This document shows positions 15,940 to 23,609 of a stretch of DNA of 64,000 nucleotides, one piece after another. How positions within the stretch are numbered: position 1 is the stretch's first letter; each line of letters begins with the position of its first letter. Below the pieces are notes generated by a model that was not told the origin of the DNA, did no database searches, and saw nothing but the letters and a program-made list of their open reading frames with translations. This DNA comes from CADEED01 sp035502995. GTDB taxonomy: Bacteria > Pseudomonadota > Gammaproteobacteria > Steroidobacterales > Steroidobacteraceae. Made by a program: the position numbers and the translations under genes. The stretch covers positions 1 through 64,000 of the forward strand of contig DATJTW010000119.1 of the NCBI GenBank assembly GCA_035502995.1, given 5' to 3'.

Positions 15940-16803
15940 ATGTCAGGAATGAGTCCGCAACAGATCGAATGGAACCTCAAGGGCAAGCGCATCGCGGTGC
16001 CCGAGATGCGCGAGCTCGAGGTATTCAGTGGTTTGCTCGAGCGGCGCGGCGCCGAGGTGCTGAAGTGCCCGCTCGTCACCATCTACGACACGCCGCACAG
16101 CGCGCAGGTGCTGGCGTTCGCCGTGAGCATCGCCGAGGGCGGCTTCGACGACTTCGTGCTGATCACCGGTGAAGGGCTGACGCGCATCCTCTCGTGCATC
16201 AACAAGCACGAGCCGGCGCTGCAGGAGCGGTTCATCGCCGGTCTCGCGAACATGCGCACGATCACGCGCGGGCCCAAGCCGGCGCGCGTGTTGCGGCAGC
16301 TCGGGTTGCGCTCGACCATCGAGGCCACCGCGCCGACGACGCAAGGCGTCATCGAGGCGATGAAGCCGCTGGAATTGAAGGGCCGCCGTGTCGCCGTGCA
16401 GTTGTACGGCAACGATCCGAACCTCGTGCTGACCGGGTTCCTGCGCGAACGCGGGGCCGTCGTGTCGACCGTGGCGCCATACATGTATGGCAATGCGGCG
16501 GACGATGCGACCGTCACCGCGTTGCTGGAGCGGATGGCGGCCGGTGAGGTCGATGCCATCGCGTTCACGAGCAAGCTGCAGATCGAACGGCTGGTGAATC
16601 AGCAGCCGGCGCCGCTGGTGCGGCGGGCGTTGACGAAGACGAAGATCGCGGCGGTGGGGCCCATCGTGGCCGAGGCGATACGTGCCGCGGGCTTCGAGGT
16701 GTCGTCGAGCCCCGAGCACTCGTGGTTCATGAAGCCGCTGGTGGTCGCGCTGAGCGAGTCACTGCAGGCGAAGAAGGACAAGGATCACTCGGGGCTGGCG
16801 TGA
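15940..16803 (+). CDS. Uroporphyrinogen-III synthase (HemD) family protein
   Basis: The 287-residue protein shows the two-lobed HEM4 pattern: KRIAVPEMRELEVFSGLLER near the start, a second repeat KGRRVAVQLYGNDPNLVLTG around 140, and TSKLQIERL with KIAAVGPIVAEAIRAAGF in the third quarter. The family closes hydroxymethylbilane to uroporphyrinogen III, the precursor of siroheme required by NirB. HemD-like genes occur next to nitrate transporters in other genomes, so it could serve siroheme supply or act as a regulator. A separate hemD for haem may exist elsewhere. It lies 51 bp after narK on the same strand and is probably co-transcribed. Confidence 0.78.
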   Translation: MSGMSPQQIEWNLKGKRIAVPEMRELEVFSGLLERRGAEVLKCPLVTIYDTPHSAQVLAFAVSIAEGGFDDFVLITGEGLTRILSCINKHEPALQERFIAGLANMRTITRGPKPARVLRQLGLRSTIEATAPTTQGVIEAMKPLELKGRRVAVQLYGNDPNLVLTGFLRERGAVVSTVAPYMYGNAADDATVTALLERMAAGEVDAIAFTSKLQIERLVNQQPAPLVRRALTKTKIAAVGPIVAEAIRAAGFEVSSSPEHSWFMKPLVVALSESLQAKKDKDHSGLA

Positions 16804-16804
16804 G

Positions 16805-17026
16805 TCAGGCGGCGACTTCGACGTAGTCGACGCGGATCGAGGGTTTCGGGATTTCGGCGCCGTCGGCGCGCAGGCCATCCAGATGAAAGTGGATAGCGTC
16901 GCGAATGGCGTGCGCGGCTTCGTCGGCTGTTGCGCCTGTCGCGATGCAGCCGGGAAGGTCAGGGACATAGGCGGAGAAGTTCTTTCCCGCGTCTTCGATG
17001 ACGATCGCGTAGCGCATGGCGTTCAC
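16805..17026 (-). CDS. hicB: HicB-family antitoxin
   Basis: The 73-residue protein has the partial-RNase-H HicB fold: MRYAIVIEDAGKNFSAYVPD, LPGCIATGATADEAAHAIRD and a C-terminal SIRVDYVEVAA. The start may be the first Met or the fourth residue Met. It is one base downstream of hicA, the hicA-hicB order of type II toxin-antitoxin pairs. It lacks an obvious added DNA-binding domain, so autoregulation would have to rely on the short core. Confidence 0.85.
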   Translation of the reverse strand: MNAMRYAIVIEDAGKNFSAYVPDLPGCIATGATADEAAHAIRDAIHFHLDGLRADGAEIPKPSIRVDYVEVAA

Positions 17027-17027
17027 C

Positions 17028-17219
17028 TCAGAATCGCTTCAAGCCGGATTGCCGCAGAATACTCTTGAGCGTACCGGGCGCCAAATCCTCGCTGGGCTTT
17101 CCGGCAACCGTGACGCGACCAGCTTTTGTCGAATGCTTTAGTTGTCGATGACTGCCTCGTCGCCAGACGAGGAACCAACCGTCATCGTGTAGAAGACGCA
17201 AGATCTCGCTCACCTTCAT
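17028..17219 (-). CDS. hicA: HicA-family mRNA interferase toxin
   Basis: The 63 residues fit the HicA double-stranded-RNA-binding fold: MKVSEILRLLHDDGWFLVWR, then GSHRQLKHSTKAGRVTVAGK with the conserved His of the GSH motif needed for mRNA cleavage, then LAPGTLKSILRQSGL. HicA blocks growth by cutting mRNA unless it is held by HicB. The gene is intact in length. It sits between the HemD-like gene and a GNAT operon and marks the border between core-like and accessory genes. Confidence 0.87.
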   Translation of the reverse strand: MKVSEILRLLHDDGWFLVWRRGSHRQLKHSTKAGRVTVAGKPSEDLAPGTLKSILRQSGLKRF

Positions 17220-17293
17220 GAGTCGACGCTACCGCCGGCCGGCGGCAGCACAACTCGGCTATCTAATGTATTTCGTCATATTCGCCGCGTTGT

Positions 17294-17782
17294 TTAGAGC
17301 GCGACTGAAAATCTGTAGAACTTCGTGTCGACAGGCATGAAGTGAAAGTTTTTCGGCAGCTCCGCCTTAGTGATCTCGCGGAACCCGTTCTTCTCGTAGA
17401 AGCGATGCGCGGCACGGAACCGGTCGGTGGTGCCCAGGAATATCTCGCGCAGGCCGTGTTCGCGACTCCAGGCGATCAGCGAGTCGAGTAGTTTGCGTGC
17501 GGCGCCGTGTTCCGGGCCGCGGTAGTTCGATGCGACGAACATCTTGCGCAGCGCCGCGTTGCCATCGCCGAGATCCTGCAGGGCGATCGTGCCGACGACG
17601 GTTTCGCCGTCTATCGCGACCCAGAAGTTGCCCGCGCCTTGCTGGTAGAAGCGCGGGATGTCGTCCAGGTCCGGCTGGTCGGCGCGCGTGATCGTGAAGC
17701 CGAACTCTTCGCGCTGGATCGTCAGGATCGTCGCGACGACGCCCTCGACCTGATGCGCAGCGAATGGAGTGATGCGGATCAG
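17294..17782 (-). CDS. GNAT N-acetyltransferase, apparent CTG start
   Basis: The protein has GNAT features: ILTIQREEFGFTI near the N-terminus, the acetyl-CoA loop (KMFVASNYRGPEHGAARKLL, about 80-100) and HRFYEKNGFREITKAELP near the end. No ATG, GTG or TTG is available at the expected start. A CTG at 17782 overlaps the TGA of the preceding gene (CTGA) and has GGAGG six bases upstream, giving 162 residues that begin LIRITPFAAHQVE. The longer open frame upstream is the shadow of that gene. The substrate is unknown. The non-AUG start is inferred from spacing and homology. Confidence 0.72.
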   Translation of the reverse strand: MIRITPFAAHQVEGVVATILTIQREEFGFTITRADQPDLDDIPRFYQQGAGNFWVAIDGETVVGTIALQDLGDGNAALRKMFVASNYRGPEHGAARKLLDSLIAWSREHGLREIFLGTTDRFRAAHRFYEKNGFREITKAELPKNFHFMPVDTKFYRFSVAL

Positions 17783-18225
17783 CGGCCACCTCCGCGCGGG
17801 AAGATCGCCTCGGCAGTGATGGTGATGACTTCGGCGGATTGATCGAGCGGCGCCGCCGATTCGTCGAAGCCCTTCAGGTTGAACAGGATGTTCACCCGAA
17901 CCCGCTTGTCCGCGCCGCCACTGGTCATCCACGAATCATTCGGCGCACACGTCATTTTCTTGACGAGACTCACCGCGGACCGCTGCAGATCACCCGTCGC
18001 GTTCGAACGGACGACGCGCACGTCTTCCGGCGCGCCGGCCTTCTTCACGGAGTACTCGACCAGCACGGTGCCGATCTTGTTCAGCCGGATCGCCGACGGC
18101 GCGTAGTAGTCCCCCGGAACCGCCTTGCAATTGGCGAGTGGCACCGGGTCGTCTGCACGAGCCGCCGACGCGAATGCGAGTGCGGATGCGAGCGCGAGAC
18201 CGATCGAGCCGCTCACCCGCCTCAC
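17779..18225 (-). CDS. Secreted TonB C-terminal-domain-like protein
   Basis: I place the start at a GTG overlapping the DUF1801 stop (GTGA), giving 148 residues beginning MRRVSGSIGLALASALAFAS, a signal peptide ending ARA. The mature part resembles a TonB C-terminal fold: GTVLVEYSVKKAGAPEDVRV followed by LQRSAVSLVKKMTCAP and VRVNILFNLKG. It lacks the membrane anchor and Pro-rich spacer of a true TonB, so it is probably a free periplasmic protein of unknown role. It belongs to the overlapping operon 21.2-17.3 kb. Confidence 0.68.
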   Translation of the reverse strand: MRRVSGSIGLALASALAFASAARADDPVPLANCKAVPGDYYAPSAIRLNKIGTVLVEYSVKKAGAPEDVRVVRSNATGDLQRSAVSLVKKMTCAPNDSWMTSGGADKRVRVNILFNLKGFDESAAPLDQSAEVITITAEAIFPRGGGR

Positions 18226-18611
18226 TTCGCCCCCGCCTTGTTCACCGCAACCGCCGCCTTGATCAGCGCCTTGAACGCCGTCTCGTCGATCTCCGAATCG
18301 ATCTTGAAATCGATCGCGCGGCGCGTGTTGCCTTCGAGGCTCGAGTTGAACAGCTTCTTCGGATCCTTCACCGCGGCGCCCTTGGCGAACGTCAGCTTCA
18401 CCGCCGCCTTGTAGCTCTCGCCCGTGCAGAGGATGCCGTCGTGCGACCACACCGGCACGTTCCACTTCCACTCCTCCACCACGTCCGGATCCGCTTCCTT
18501 GATCAGCGCGCGCAGCTTCTTCAGCGTGCGGCCGCGCCAGTCGTCGAGCTCCTTGATGCGGGCGTCGATCAGCGCCTTGGGCGTGTCGCCCTTCGTCTTG
18601 GACTTGTTCAT
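18222..18611 (-). CDS. DUF1801 domain protein (129 aa)
   Basis: The 129-residue soluble protein contains the DUF1801 core: LKKLRALIKEADPDVVEEWK, then WNVPVWSHDGILCTGESYKA and AVKLTFAKGAAVKDPKKLF. The family is iron-chaperone-like (frataxin-like fold), but its role in bacteria is unsettled. It overlaps both neighbours by four bases (VOC upstream, TonB-like downstream). Three more DUF1801 genes occur in this window (23.0, 52.3 and 53.2 kb). Confidence 0.82.
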   Translation of the reverse strand: MNKSKTKGDTPKALIDARIKELDDWRGRTLKKLRALIKEADPDVVEEWKWNVPVWSHDGILCTGESYKAAVKLTFAKGAAVKDPKKLFNSSLEGNTRRAIDFKIDSEIDETAFKALIKAAVAVNKAGAK

Positions 18612-19018
18612 GCCTTCCTCGCCTGGATCAGCTTCCAGCCATTGCCGGATGGATCGCGGAAGCCCGCGTCCACCGTGCCGTATCTATCTACCGGCTCCTG
18701 CGTGATCTCCGCGCCGCGCGCGCGGATCTGCTCGCAGGTGGCGCGGCAGTCGTTCACCGTCAGCACCAGCGGCGGCATCGCGCCCTTCGCGACGATCGCA
18801 CGCACCGCCTGCGCGGTGGCTTCGTCGAGCACCGGCGGACCCGGCGCGAACAGGCCGAGCTGGAACGACGGCTGCTCCGGATGCTGCACCGTCAGCCAGC
18901 GATAGTTGCCGTTCTTCACGTCCGTATGCACGCGGAATCCCAGCTTCTCGACGTAGAACGCGAGCGCTTCATCCTGGTCCCGCACGTACAACCCGACGAC
19001 TTGTACACCCTGAGTCAT
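18608..19018 (-). CDS. VOC-family (glyoxalase/bleomycin-resistance-like) protein
   Basis: The 136 residues form two beta-alpha-beta-beta-beta repeats: VVGLYVRDQDEALAFYVEKL and PPLVLTVNDCRATCEQIRAR, ending FRDPSGNGWKLIQARKA. The first metal-binding position is not clearly His (GLYVRDQ), so it could be a non-glyoxalase member. The ATG overlaps the AraC-type regulator's stop by four bases, so it is probably controlled or at least co-expressed with that regulator. Confidence 0.83.
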   Translation of the reverse strand: MTQGVQVVGLYVRDQDEALAFYVEKLGFRVHTDVKNGNYRWLTVQHPEQPSFQLGLFAPGPPVLDEATAQAVRAIVAKGAMPPLVLTVNDCRATCEQIRARGAEITQEPVDRYGTVDAGFRDPSGNGWKLIQARKA

Positions 19019-19512
19019 GTGGCCTCCTTCGATTTTCGGTGGCCTTTTGTACCGCCGGGGGCGCGGCGGCGCTTCTCCGAAACTGAGATGTTCAACTGCG
19101 GCCGCTCGATCGCGCTGACGATGCAGGCCGGCACGCCGGCCAGCGCCAGTTCTTTCTGTGCCTGCGCACGCGCACGCACCTCGCCCGGGCTCTCGCCGGT
19201 GATGTCCTTGAACTGGCGGCCGAACGTGCCGAGGCTGCCCCAGCCGGTCTGATAGGCGATCTCGGTGATCGGCAGATCCGAGTCGCGCAGCTGGCTCGCG
19301 GCCTTCTCGATGCGGCGCGTGAGCAGGTAGCGATGCGGCGGGACGCCGAAGGCGGCCTTGAACGAACGCGCAAAGTGCTCGTCGGAGATGCGGCTCACGC
19401 GCGCGAGCCGGCGCACCGGCCAGTGTTCGTGCGAGGCCGCGTCCATGCGGTCCTTCGCGCGCAGCAGTCGGCGCAGGAGCACGGGATCGAGGTCGCTCGC
19501 GGGTTCCGTCAT
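19015..19512 (-). CDS. AraC-family transcriptional regulator
   Basis: This is a short 165-residue regulator with the two AraC helix-turn-helix units: RRLARVSRISDEHFARSFKA (about 36-55) and LPITEIAYQTGWGSLGTFGR (about 86-105), ending in the usual FKDITGESPGE. There is no N-terminal sensor domain, so the ligand, if any, is unknown; a basic C-terminal tail follows. It overlaps the ASCH/KOW gene upstream and the VOC gene downstream by four bases each. Confidence 0.87.
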   Translation of the reverse strand: MTEPASDLDPVLLRRLLRAKDRMDAASHEHWPVRRLARVSRISDEHFARSFKAAFGVPPHRYLLTRRIEKAASQLRDSDLPITEIAYQTGWGSLGTFGRQFKDITGESPGEVRARAQAQKELALAGVPACIVSAIERPQLNISVSEKRRRAPGGTKGHRKSKEAT

Positions 19513-20003
19513 CGACTCTTTTTCTGGACGTTCTTCGCCAGCGTCTTGAAGCGTTCGCCGTCGGATTGCACGACGGTGATAGTGAGATGGCCGGTCTTGC
19601 TGGTCTTGAGATCCGTCGCCTTGCCGGACTTGCCTTTGTGGGTGCCGCCGATCACGTCGACGCGGTCGCCATCCTTCAGGGAAGGCTGCGCGGGTTTCCT
19701 GCTGGTCGCCATCTGACTACCTCCGGTGGGTGGAAGATAACGAAAATCGACGAGGAACACGCGCCGGCCCGGGCCGTGTCTGGCGATCTTGAGCAGATCG
19801 ACCACGCCGGAAAAACCGCCGTCGCGCGCGAGCTCGGGCGTGATGTCCGACAGCGAGATCTCGCGCAGCTTCGTGACCTGGATCTTGCCGGGCGCCAGTG
19901 GGTAGAAGCCGCCGACGCGCACGCGCGCGCTTTGCCACAGGCGCACCGAGCTGGTGATCTCGCCGGAGCGGATGCGGTCGCGGAGAGGTTTCATGAATTG
20001 CAT
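19509..20003 (-). CDS. ASCH-domain protein in frame with a KOW-like protein
   Basis: The 164-residue frame has two parts. Residues 1-92 are an ASCH-type RNA-binding-like domain (MQFMKPLRDRIRSGEITSSV, APGKIQVTKLREISLSDITP, FSGVVDLLKIARHG) that normally ends near FRYLPP. Residues 98-164 are a KOW-like domain (LKDGDRVDVIGGTHKGKSGK). At the join there is a strong ribosome-binding site, GGAGG seven bases before an ATG at 19712, so the KOW part may also be made alone (67 residues). Either two genes fused by loss of a stop, or overlapping expression. The function of both parts is unknown. Confidence 0.7.
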   Translation of the reverse strand: MQFMKPLRDRIRSGEITSSVRLWQSARVRVGGFYPLAPGKIQVTKLREISLSDITPELARDGGFSGVVDLLKIARHGPGRRVFLVDFRYLPPTGGSQMATSRKPAQPSLKDGDRVDVIGGTHKGKSGKATDLKTSKTGHLTITVVQSDGERFKTLAKNVQKKSR

Positions 20004-20012
20004 GGGCGGATC

Positions 20013-20468
20013 TCAGTTGCGTCGCTTGATCTCGTGGAACACTCGCGGCGGGGCGCGGAGGATTTCGCGAACGAACGGGTCGCCGAAGCAGCAGATCGTG
20101 TCCTCCCAGGGATGGCCGAAGCTGCCGTACGAAAGATCCCTGGCGAGCAGGATCGCGTAGTCGCCGTCGGGATAGCCGTTGAAGCGGGGGTTCGGTTCGG
20201 CGTGGGGATCGAAGGCGAAGCATTCGTGTTGCCAGTCGAGGTAGTAGATCTCGTGGCCTGGCGTCGTGGCGGCCTTCAGCGCGGATTGCATCGCGGCGAT
20301 GAATTCGTCGATGTCGGCATCGGTGGAGTCGGGCAGAAGCGAGAACGTGATCGAGCCTGGAGGTTCGGTGATGGCAGGGAATGGGCCGTGCGTGCCGGGT
20401 TTGAAATGGAAGCGCGCGTAGAAGGCGTCCCAGATCTGCGTGTATTCGGGTTCGCCGAGGGATCTCAT
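20013..20468 (-). CDS. DUF2716-family protein
   Basis: The 151-residue protein shows the DUF2716 pattern: YTQIWDAFYARFHFKPGTHG at the start, HEIYYLDWQHECFAFDPHAE in the middle, and the conserved PDGDYAILLARDLSYGSFGH with PWEDTICCFGDPFV. Function unknown; the family is soluble. It overlaps the gene upstream by four bases and is 9 bp from the ASCH gene. Confidence 0.78.
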   Translation of the reverse strand: MRSLGEPEYTQIWDAFYARFHFKPGTHGPFPAITEPPGSITFSLLPDSTDADIDEFIAAMQSALKAATTPGHEIYYLDWQHECFAFDPHAEPNPRFNGYPDGDYAILLARDLSYGSFGHPWEDTICCFGDPFVREILRAPPRVFHEIKRRN

Positions 20469-20890
20469 GGTCGGCGGCTGCGAAAGAATGTGCCGAGAAA
20501 GGCTGCAGTCTCTTCGGTGATGCCGACGATCTTGTTCGTCGCCTGGCGGTAGAACTTGAAGTTGAGCTCGGTTTCCGGACGGCCGTCCTTCCAGTTGGTG
20601 AACGGCTTGAGCTCGGTGCGGCCGAGTGCGCGCGTGGATAGTTTGACGCGCTCGACGGTGATGTTGACGCGCGGAGTCTGGCGCTCGAGATCCTTGCGCA
20701 ATGGAACGGCCCTGGCGGCGGTGACGAGGCCTTTGGCGATCAGCCCGGCGCCACCTTCGTTCTCGCTCGCGAATAGATAAATGGTGTCGCCCAGAGCAAT
20801 CCGCTTGCCGCCATACATGGTCTTCTGGCGCGGAAACTGCCAGCGCAGCGCCTTCGCGTCGAGGATCTCCGTCTTGATGGCGTAGATCAC
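20465..20890 (-). CDS. Uncharacterised protein, possibly PUA/EVE-like
   Basis: I take the GTG at 20890 (overlap GTGA with the upstream stop), giving 141 residues beginning VIYAIKTEILDAKALRWQFP. The pattern of a Trp-rich start, GGKRIALGDTIYLFASENEG and GAGLIAKGLVTAARAVPLRK resembles small PUA/EVE-type nucleic-acid or modified-base readers, which is only a suggestion. ETELNFKFYRQATNKIVGIT near the end is conserved-looking. The upstream 80 codons are a shadow of the next gene. Confidence 0.6.
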   Translation of the reverse strand: MIYAIKTEILDAKALRWQFPRQKTMYGGKRIALGDTIYLFASENEGGAGLIAKGLVTAARAVPLRKDLERQTPRVNITVERVKLSTRALGRTELKPFTNWKDGRPETELNFKFYRQATNKIVGITEETAAFLGTFFRSRRP

Positions 20891-21219
20891 ACCAGCGCCG
20901 CCTTGCTCGCCCGCGCCTCGGCGCTTTCGTCGACCAGCGCTTCGATGTGCCGGGAGAGCGCCTGCTTCATGCCGAGCATCGACGCGGGCACGGAGGCCAC
21001 GTACCCGGCGATCGATCCGTAAAACCCGCCCTTCTCCGGCGTGCCCATCGCGTAGGCGATGAGGCCCGCGATGAATCCGAACACGAATCCTCCGGCCAAC
21101 GCGTACAGCGCAGCGCGCCAGCTGGCGCTCCACCACACGGCCAGCGCCCGGCGCCAGCGGACGGGAGCGACAGCGGTTTTCAATGGCGCGGTGGTCGGTT
21201 CGTATCGGTTGTCTGACAC
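20887..21219 (-). CDS. Small membrane protein, unknown
   Basis: The 110-residue protein has two predicted membrane helices (AALYALAGGFVFGFIAGLIA and GFYGSIAGYVASVPASMLGM) between a cytosolic N-terminus and a charged C-terminal tail (RHIEALVDESAEARASKAAL). I do not recognise a family. It appears to be the promoter-proximal gene of the overlapping series that runs down to the GNAT gene at 17.3 kb. Confidence 0.65.
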   Translation of the reverse strand: MSDNRYEPTTAPLKTAVAPVRWRRALAVWWSASWRAALYALAGGFVFGFIAGLIAYAMGTPEKGGFYGSIAGYVASVPASMLGMKQALSRHIEALVDESAEARASKAALV

Positions 21220-21235
21220 AGCAGGCTCCCTCGGC

Positions 21236-21637
21236 TCAGAGGTGTTTGGAATGCGGCGGCGGCTCGAACCGGTCGTGCATGCCGTCGACGTAAGTGATCG
21301 GGATCCTCGACAGCTCTTCCTCGGAGATGCCTTCGAGGCAGCCGAGGTTCACGCCGAACATCTTGCCCATCGGCGTGTCGTTGCCGACGCCGAACGCGCG
21401 CACGCCGCAGTGCTTGCAGAAGAAGTGGAAGTTCTTCTTCGTGTTGAAGACGTACTTGGTGAGTTCAGATTCGCCGGTGAGCAGGCGGAACTCGTCGGCC
21501 TTGGCCACCGCCGGCCAGAAGCGCGTGCGGCGGCAGATGGAGCAGTTGCAGCGGTAGGAGCTCTGAGTGAGGTCGAGGTCGGCTTCGAAGGTCACGACCC
21601 CGCAGTGGCAGGATCCTTTGTACGTCTCGAGCATCAT
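21236..21637 (-). CDS. GFA-family zinc protein (CENP-V/GFA domain)
   Basis: The 133 residues contain the complete zinc-ligand set of the GFA family: GSCHCGVVTFEADL at 9-22, YRCNCSICRRTRFWPAV and HFFCKHCGVRAFGVGN. The family includes glutathione-dependent formaldehyde-activating enzyme, though most members have unknown substrates. It is followed 16 bp downstream by the two-helix membrane protein and may head that operon. It is probably soluble and cytoplasmic. Confidence 0.85.
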   Translation of the reverse strand: MMLETYKGSCHCGVVTFEADLDLTQSSYRCNCSICRRTRFWPAVAKADEFRLLTGESELTKYVFNTKKNFHFFCKHCGVRAFGVGNDTPMGKMFGVNLGCLEGISEEELSRIPITYVDGMHDRFEPPPHSKHL

Positions 21638-21691
21638 TGTCCTCGAAGGAAATCAGGCCTGGAACGACGCGGGCGAAACGATAGATTACGC

Positions 21692-22411
21692 TCAGGTGGC
21701 GGCACGAACTGATGCGCGCTGATCGACTGTCGCCGCTTTCATGAGCAGATAGACGCCGAGCGCCACTTCATACAGCCCCATCGGCAGCATCGATACCATC
21801 TGCAGCGATGCGGTTTCCGGAAAGACGATGACTGCCAGCGCGAACGTCGCCAACAGCAACGATGCGAACGCACCGAGACCCGCGATCCATTGCGCTATGT
21901 AGCTGGATTTGTACAGCAGCCAGGCGAACAACGCCGAGCCGATACCGAGCAGGATGAAGCCCATCCGGATGCCCAGGCCCTGGGTGGCGAGCGCGAGCTG
22001 GGACAGCGCCTGCAGCTGCCCCGCATCGAGTGCGCCCGGATTCTGCGTGCCGCTCAACAGTCGCAGCGCCGTCAGACTGTTCAACGTCACGTTGAAGTGG
22101 ATAGACAGCTCGATGAGCCGGAACAACAGGGCGAGCAGCGCGATGTTCCGATCCACCGTGCGCAGGAGCACGTAGAGGCCCCAGCTCGCGACCAGCACGG
22201 CGCCATAACACAGCAGATCGCTCGCGATGCCAACGCGGAACAGCCGCTCCGCATCGAGGATGTTCCGCGCCGTCTGCGTCGGGTCGCCGCTGACGACGAG
22301 CGATCCGCGCGCGTACATCTGCGTGAACACCCCGGCGGCCATCTGGATGAGGTACATCGCGCCGGTGAGGCGGATGATGGAGGTGATCGATGTGCCTTGC
22401 GACGTAGTCAT
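21692..22411 (-). CDS. DUF4386 membrane protein
   Basis: The 239-residue protein has six to seven hydrophobic segments and the DUF4386 layout: an early LTGAMYLIQMAAGVFTQMYA helix, ARNILDAERLFRVGIASDLL and a long second half (LGIRMGFILLGIGSALFAWL). Homologues are integral membrane proteins of unknown function. It lies alone between the GFA gene and a small secreted protein. Confidence 0.75.
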   Translation of the reverse strand: MTTSQGTSITSIIRLTGAMYLIQMAAGVFTQMYARGSLVVSGDPTQTARNILDAERLFRVGIASDLLCYGAVLVASWGLYVLLRTVDRNIALLALLFRLIELSIHFNVTLNSLTALRLLSGTQNPGALDAGQLQALSQLALATQGLGIRMGFILLGIGSALFAWLLYKSSYIAQWIAGLGAFASLLLATFALAVIVFPETASLQMVSMLPMGLYEVALGVYLLMKAATVDQRASVRAAT

Positions 22412-22421
22412 CGTCAGTCCC

Positions 22422-22637
22422 TCACTTCACCTGCGTTTCCACTTCACTGTTGCATTTAGAGAAGTCACCGTCGTTGCGCGCGACGTAGATCGTCGCGGCC
22501 TTCGGCCCGGCTTCCGGCGCGGCCGGATCGACGGCCATGATCGAGATCGTGGAGAGCGCGTCGGCGTGCGCGAGATTTACCGCCGCGAACAAGGCCATGA
22601 GGCTCAGAAAGCAGGACTTCGGCTTCGACGATTTCAT
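22422..22637 (-). CDS. Small secreted protein, unknown
   Basis: The start at 22637 gives 71 residues beginning MKSSKPKSCFLSLMALFAAV, a signal peptide ending AHA, and a 48-residue mature part (DALSTISIMAVDPAAPEAGP, then a single Cys in FSKCNSEVETQVK). No family recognised. It lies 10 bp upstream of the DUF4386 gene's start on the same strand and may be in its operon. Confidence 0.55.
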   Translation of the reverse strand: MKSSKPKSCFLSLMALFAAVNLAHADALSTISIMAVDPAAPEAGPKAATIYVARNDGDFSKCNSEVETQVK

Positions 22638-22699
22638 TGCATCGTTCTCGTTGTACGGCGATCGGCGGGCGCCGCCGATCATACCCCGCCTGCGCCGTT

Positions 22700-23029
22700 T
22701 CAACCGCCCGAGTCGCGCAGCTCCTGCTCCGTCGCGTCGCGCGGCGGCGCGTTGCGGGAATACACCAGCCCGCGTTCCAGCCGGAACGCGACGACGCCAC
22801 CCATCGAGTGGCGAGCGATCTGCACGGTGAGCAGAATCTGGTCCGGGAGTGACGGCGGCGCGATCTGACGGAAGACGGTGACTTGCACCTCACGAGCCGT
22901 GATGACGATGTCGCTGAAATCCGCCTCGGGGAGCGCGAGCGATTCGTCATACGTCAGGGTACGAAATCGCGCGATGCGGGTTTCGATCTCCTGGAGCGCG
23001 GCGGCGCGGAAGGCTTCGGCGTGTGTCAT
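22700..23029 (-). CDS. Conserved-looking protein of unknown function (109 aa)
   Basis: The soluble 109-residue sequence starts MTHAEAFRAAALQEIETRIA and has a beta-rich second half (DIVITAREVQVTVFRQIAPP, QILLTVQIARHSMGGVVAFR). No domain recognised and no signal peptide. Its ATG overlaps the stop of the DUF1801 gene upstream by four bases, which supports it as a real gene. Confidence 0.6.
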   Translation of the reverse strand: MTHAEAFRAAALQEIETRIARFRTLTYDESLALPEADFSDIVITAREVQVTVFRQIAPPSLPDQILLTVQIARHSMGGVVAFRLERGLVYSRNAPPRDATEQELRDSGG

Positions 23030-23508
23030 CGGGCGGCGCGCCTCGACCTGGTTCGCGCAGCCGCGGGTTTGCGGGCGCGTTGCTTCGTCGAGACCGCGTT
23101 GATGATCGTCGTCAGCGGCGGCGCCGCCTTCAGCTCACTACTCGCCGCCGCTTTCGCCGCGCGAATCAGCTTCTGCACGTCGGCGCGACGCAGGAGATCC
23201 GCCGGCTGCAGGCGGATGCTGCGGAACCTCGGACCACTGCCGGTGAGGATCTTCGCGGGATCCTCGAGCGACGCGCCCTGTGCGAAGAACAGCGTCACCC
23301 ACTTCGGATATCCGGCCACGGAAAGGATCGCGTCGCCGCCGCGCTCGGTCGGCGAATAGGCGAACACCAGCGCGTTGTAGTTGTCGTAGACCAGCTCGAA
23401 GCCGCGCGGGAAGTGCTTCGCGAGTCGCTGGCGCGCGTCCTGGAGCTGGGCAGCGATCTCGGGTGAGTACTTCGAGAGGAACCGGGTGATCGAGCGGATG
23501 TTCGCCAT
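23026..23508 (-). CDS. DUF1801-like protein (160 aa)
   Basis: The 160-residue product resembles the longer DUF1801 type: FELVYDNYNALVFAYSPTER, LSVAGYPKWVTLFFAQGASL, DPAKILTGSGPRFRSIRLQP. A basic low-complexity tail (KQRARKPAAARTRSRRAAR) ends it. It is a close structural parallel of the gene at 53.2 kb. It forms a two-gene unit with the 109-residue gene downstream. Confidence 0.75.
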   Translation of the reverse strand: MANIRSITRFLSKYSPEIAAQLQDARQRLAKHFPRGFELVYDNYNALVFAYSPTERGGDAILSVAGYPKWVTLFFAQGASLEDPAKILTGSGPRFRSIRLQPADLLRRADVQKLIRAAKAAASSELKAAPPLTTIINAVSTKQRARKPAAARTRSRRAAR

Positions 23509-23609
23509 GTTTTGCCTGCCAGAACAGGCCTGCCTTGTTTTCGCCGGGCATTATCCCGACGCGGCTTTCCTGGAGCAACGAGAGACGGATCGCGCCTTCG
23601 AGCGCGCCG

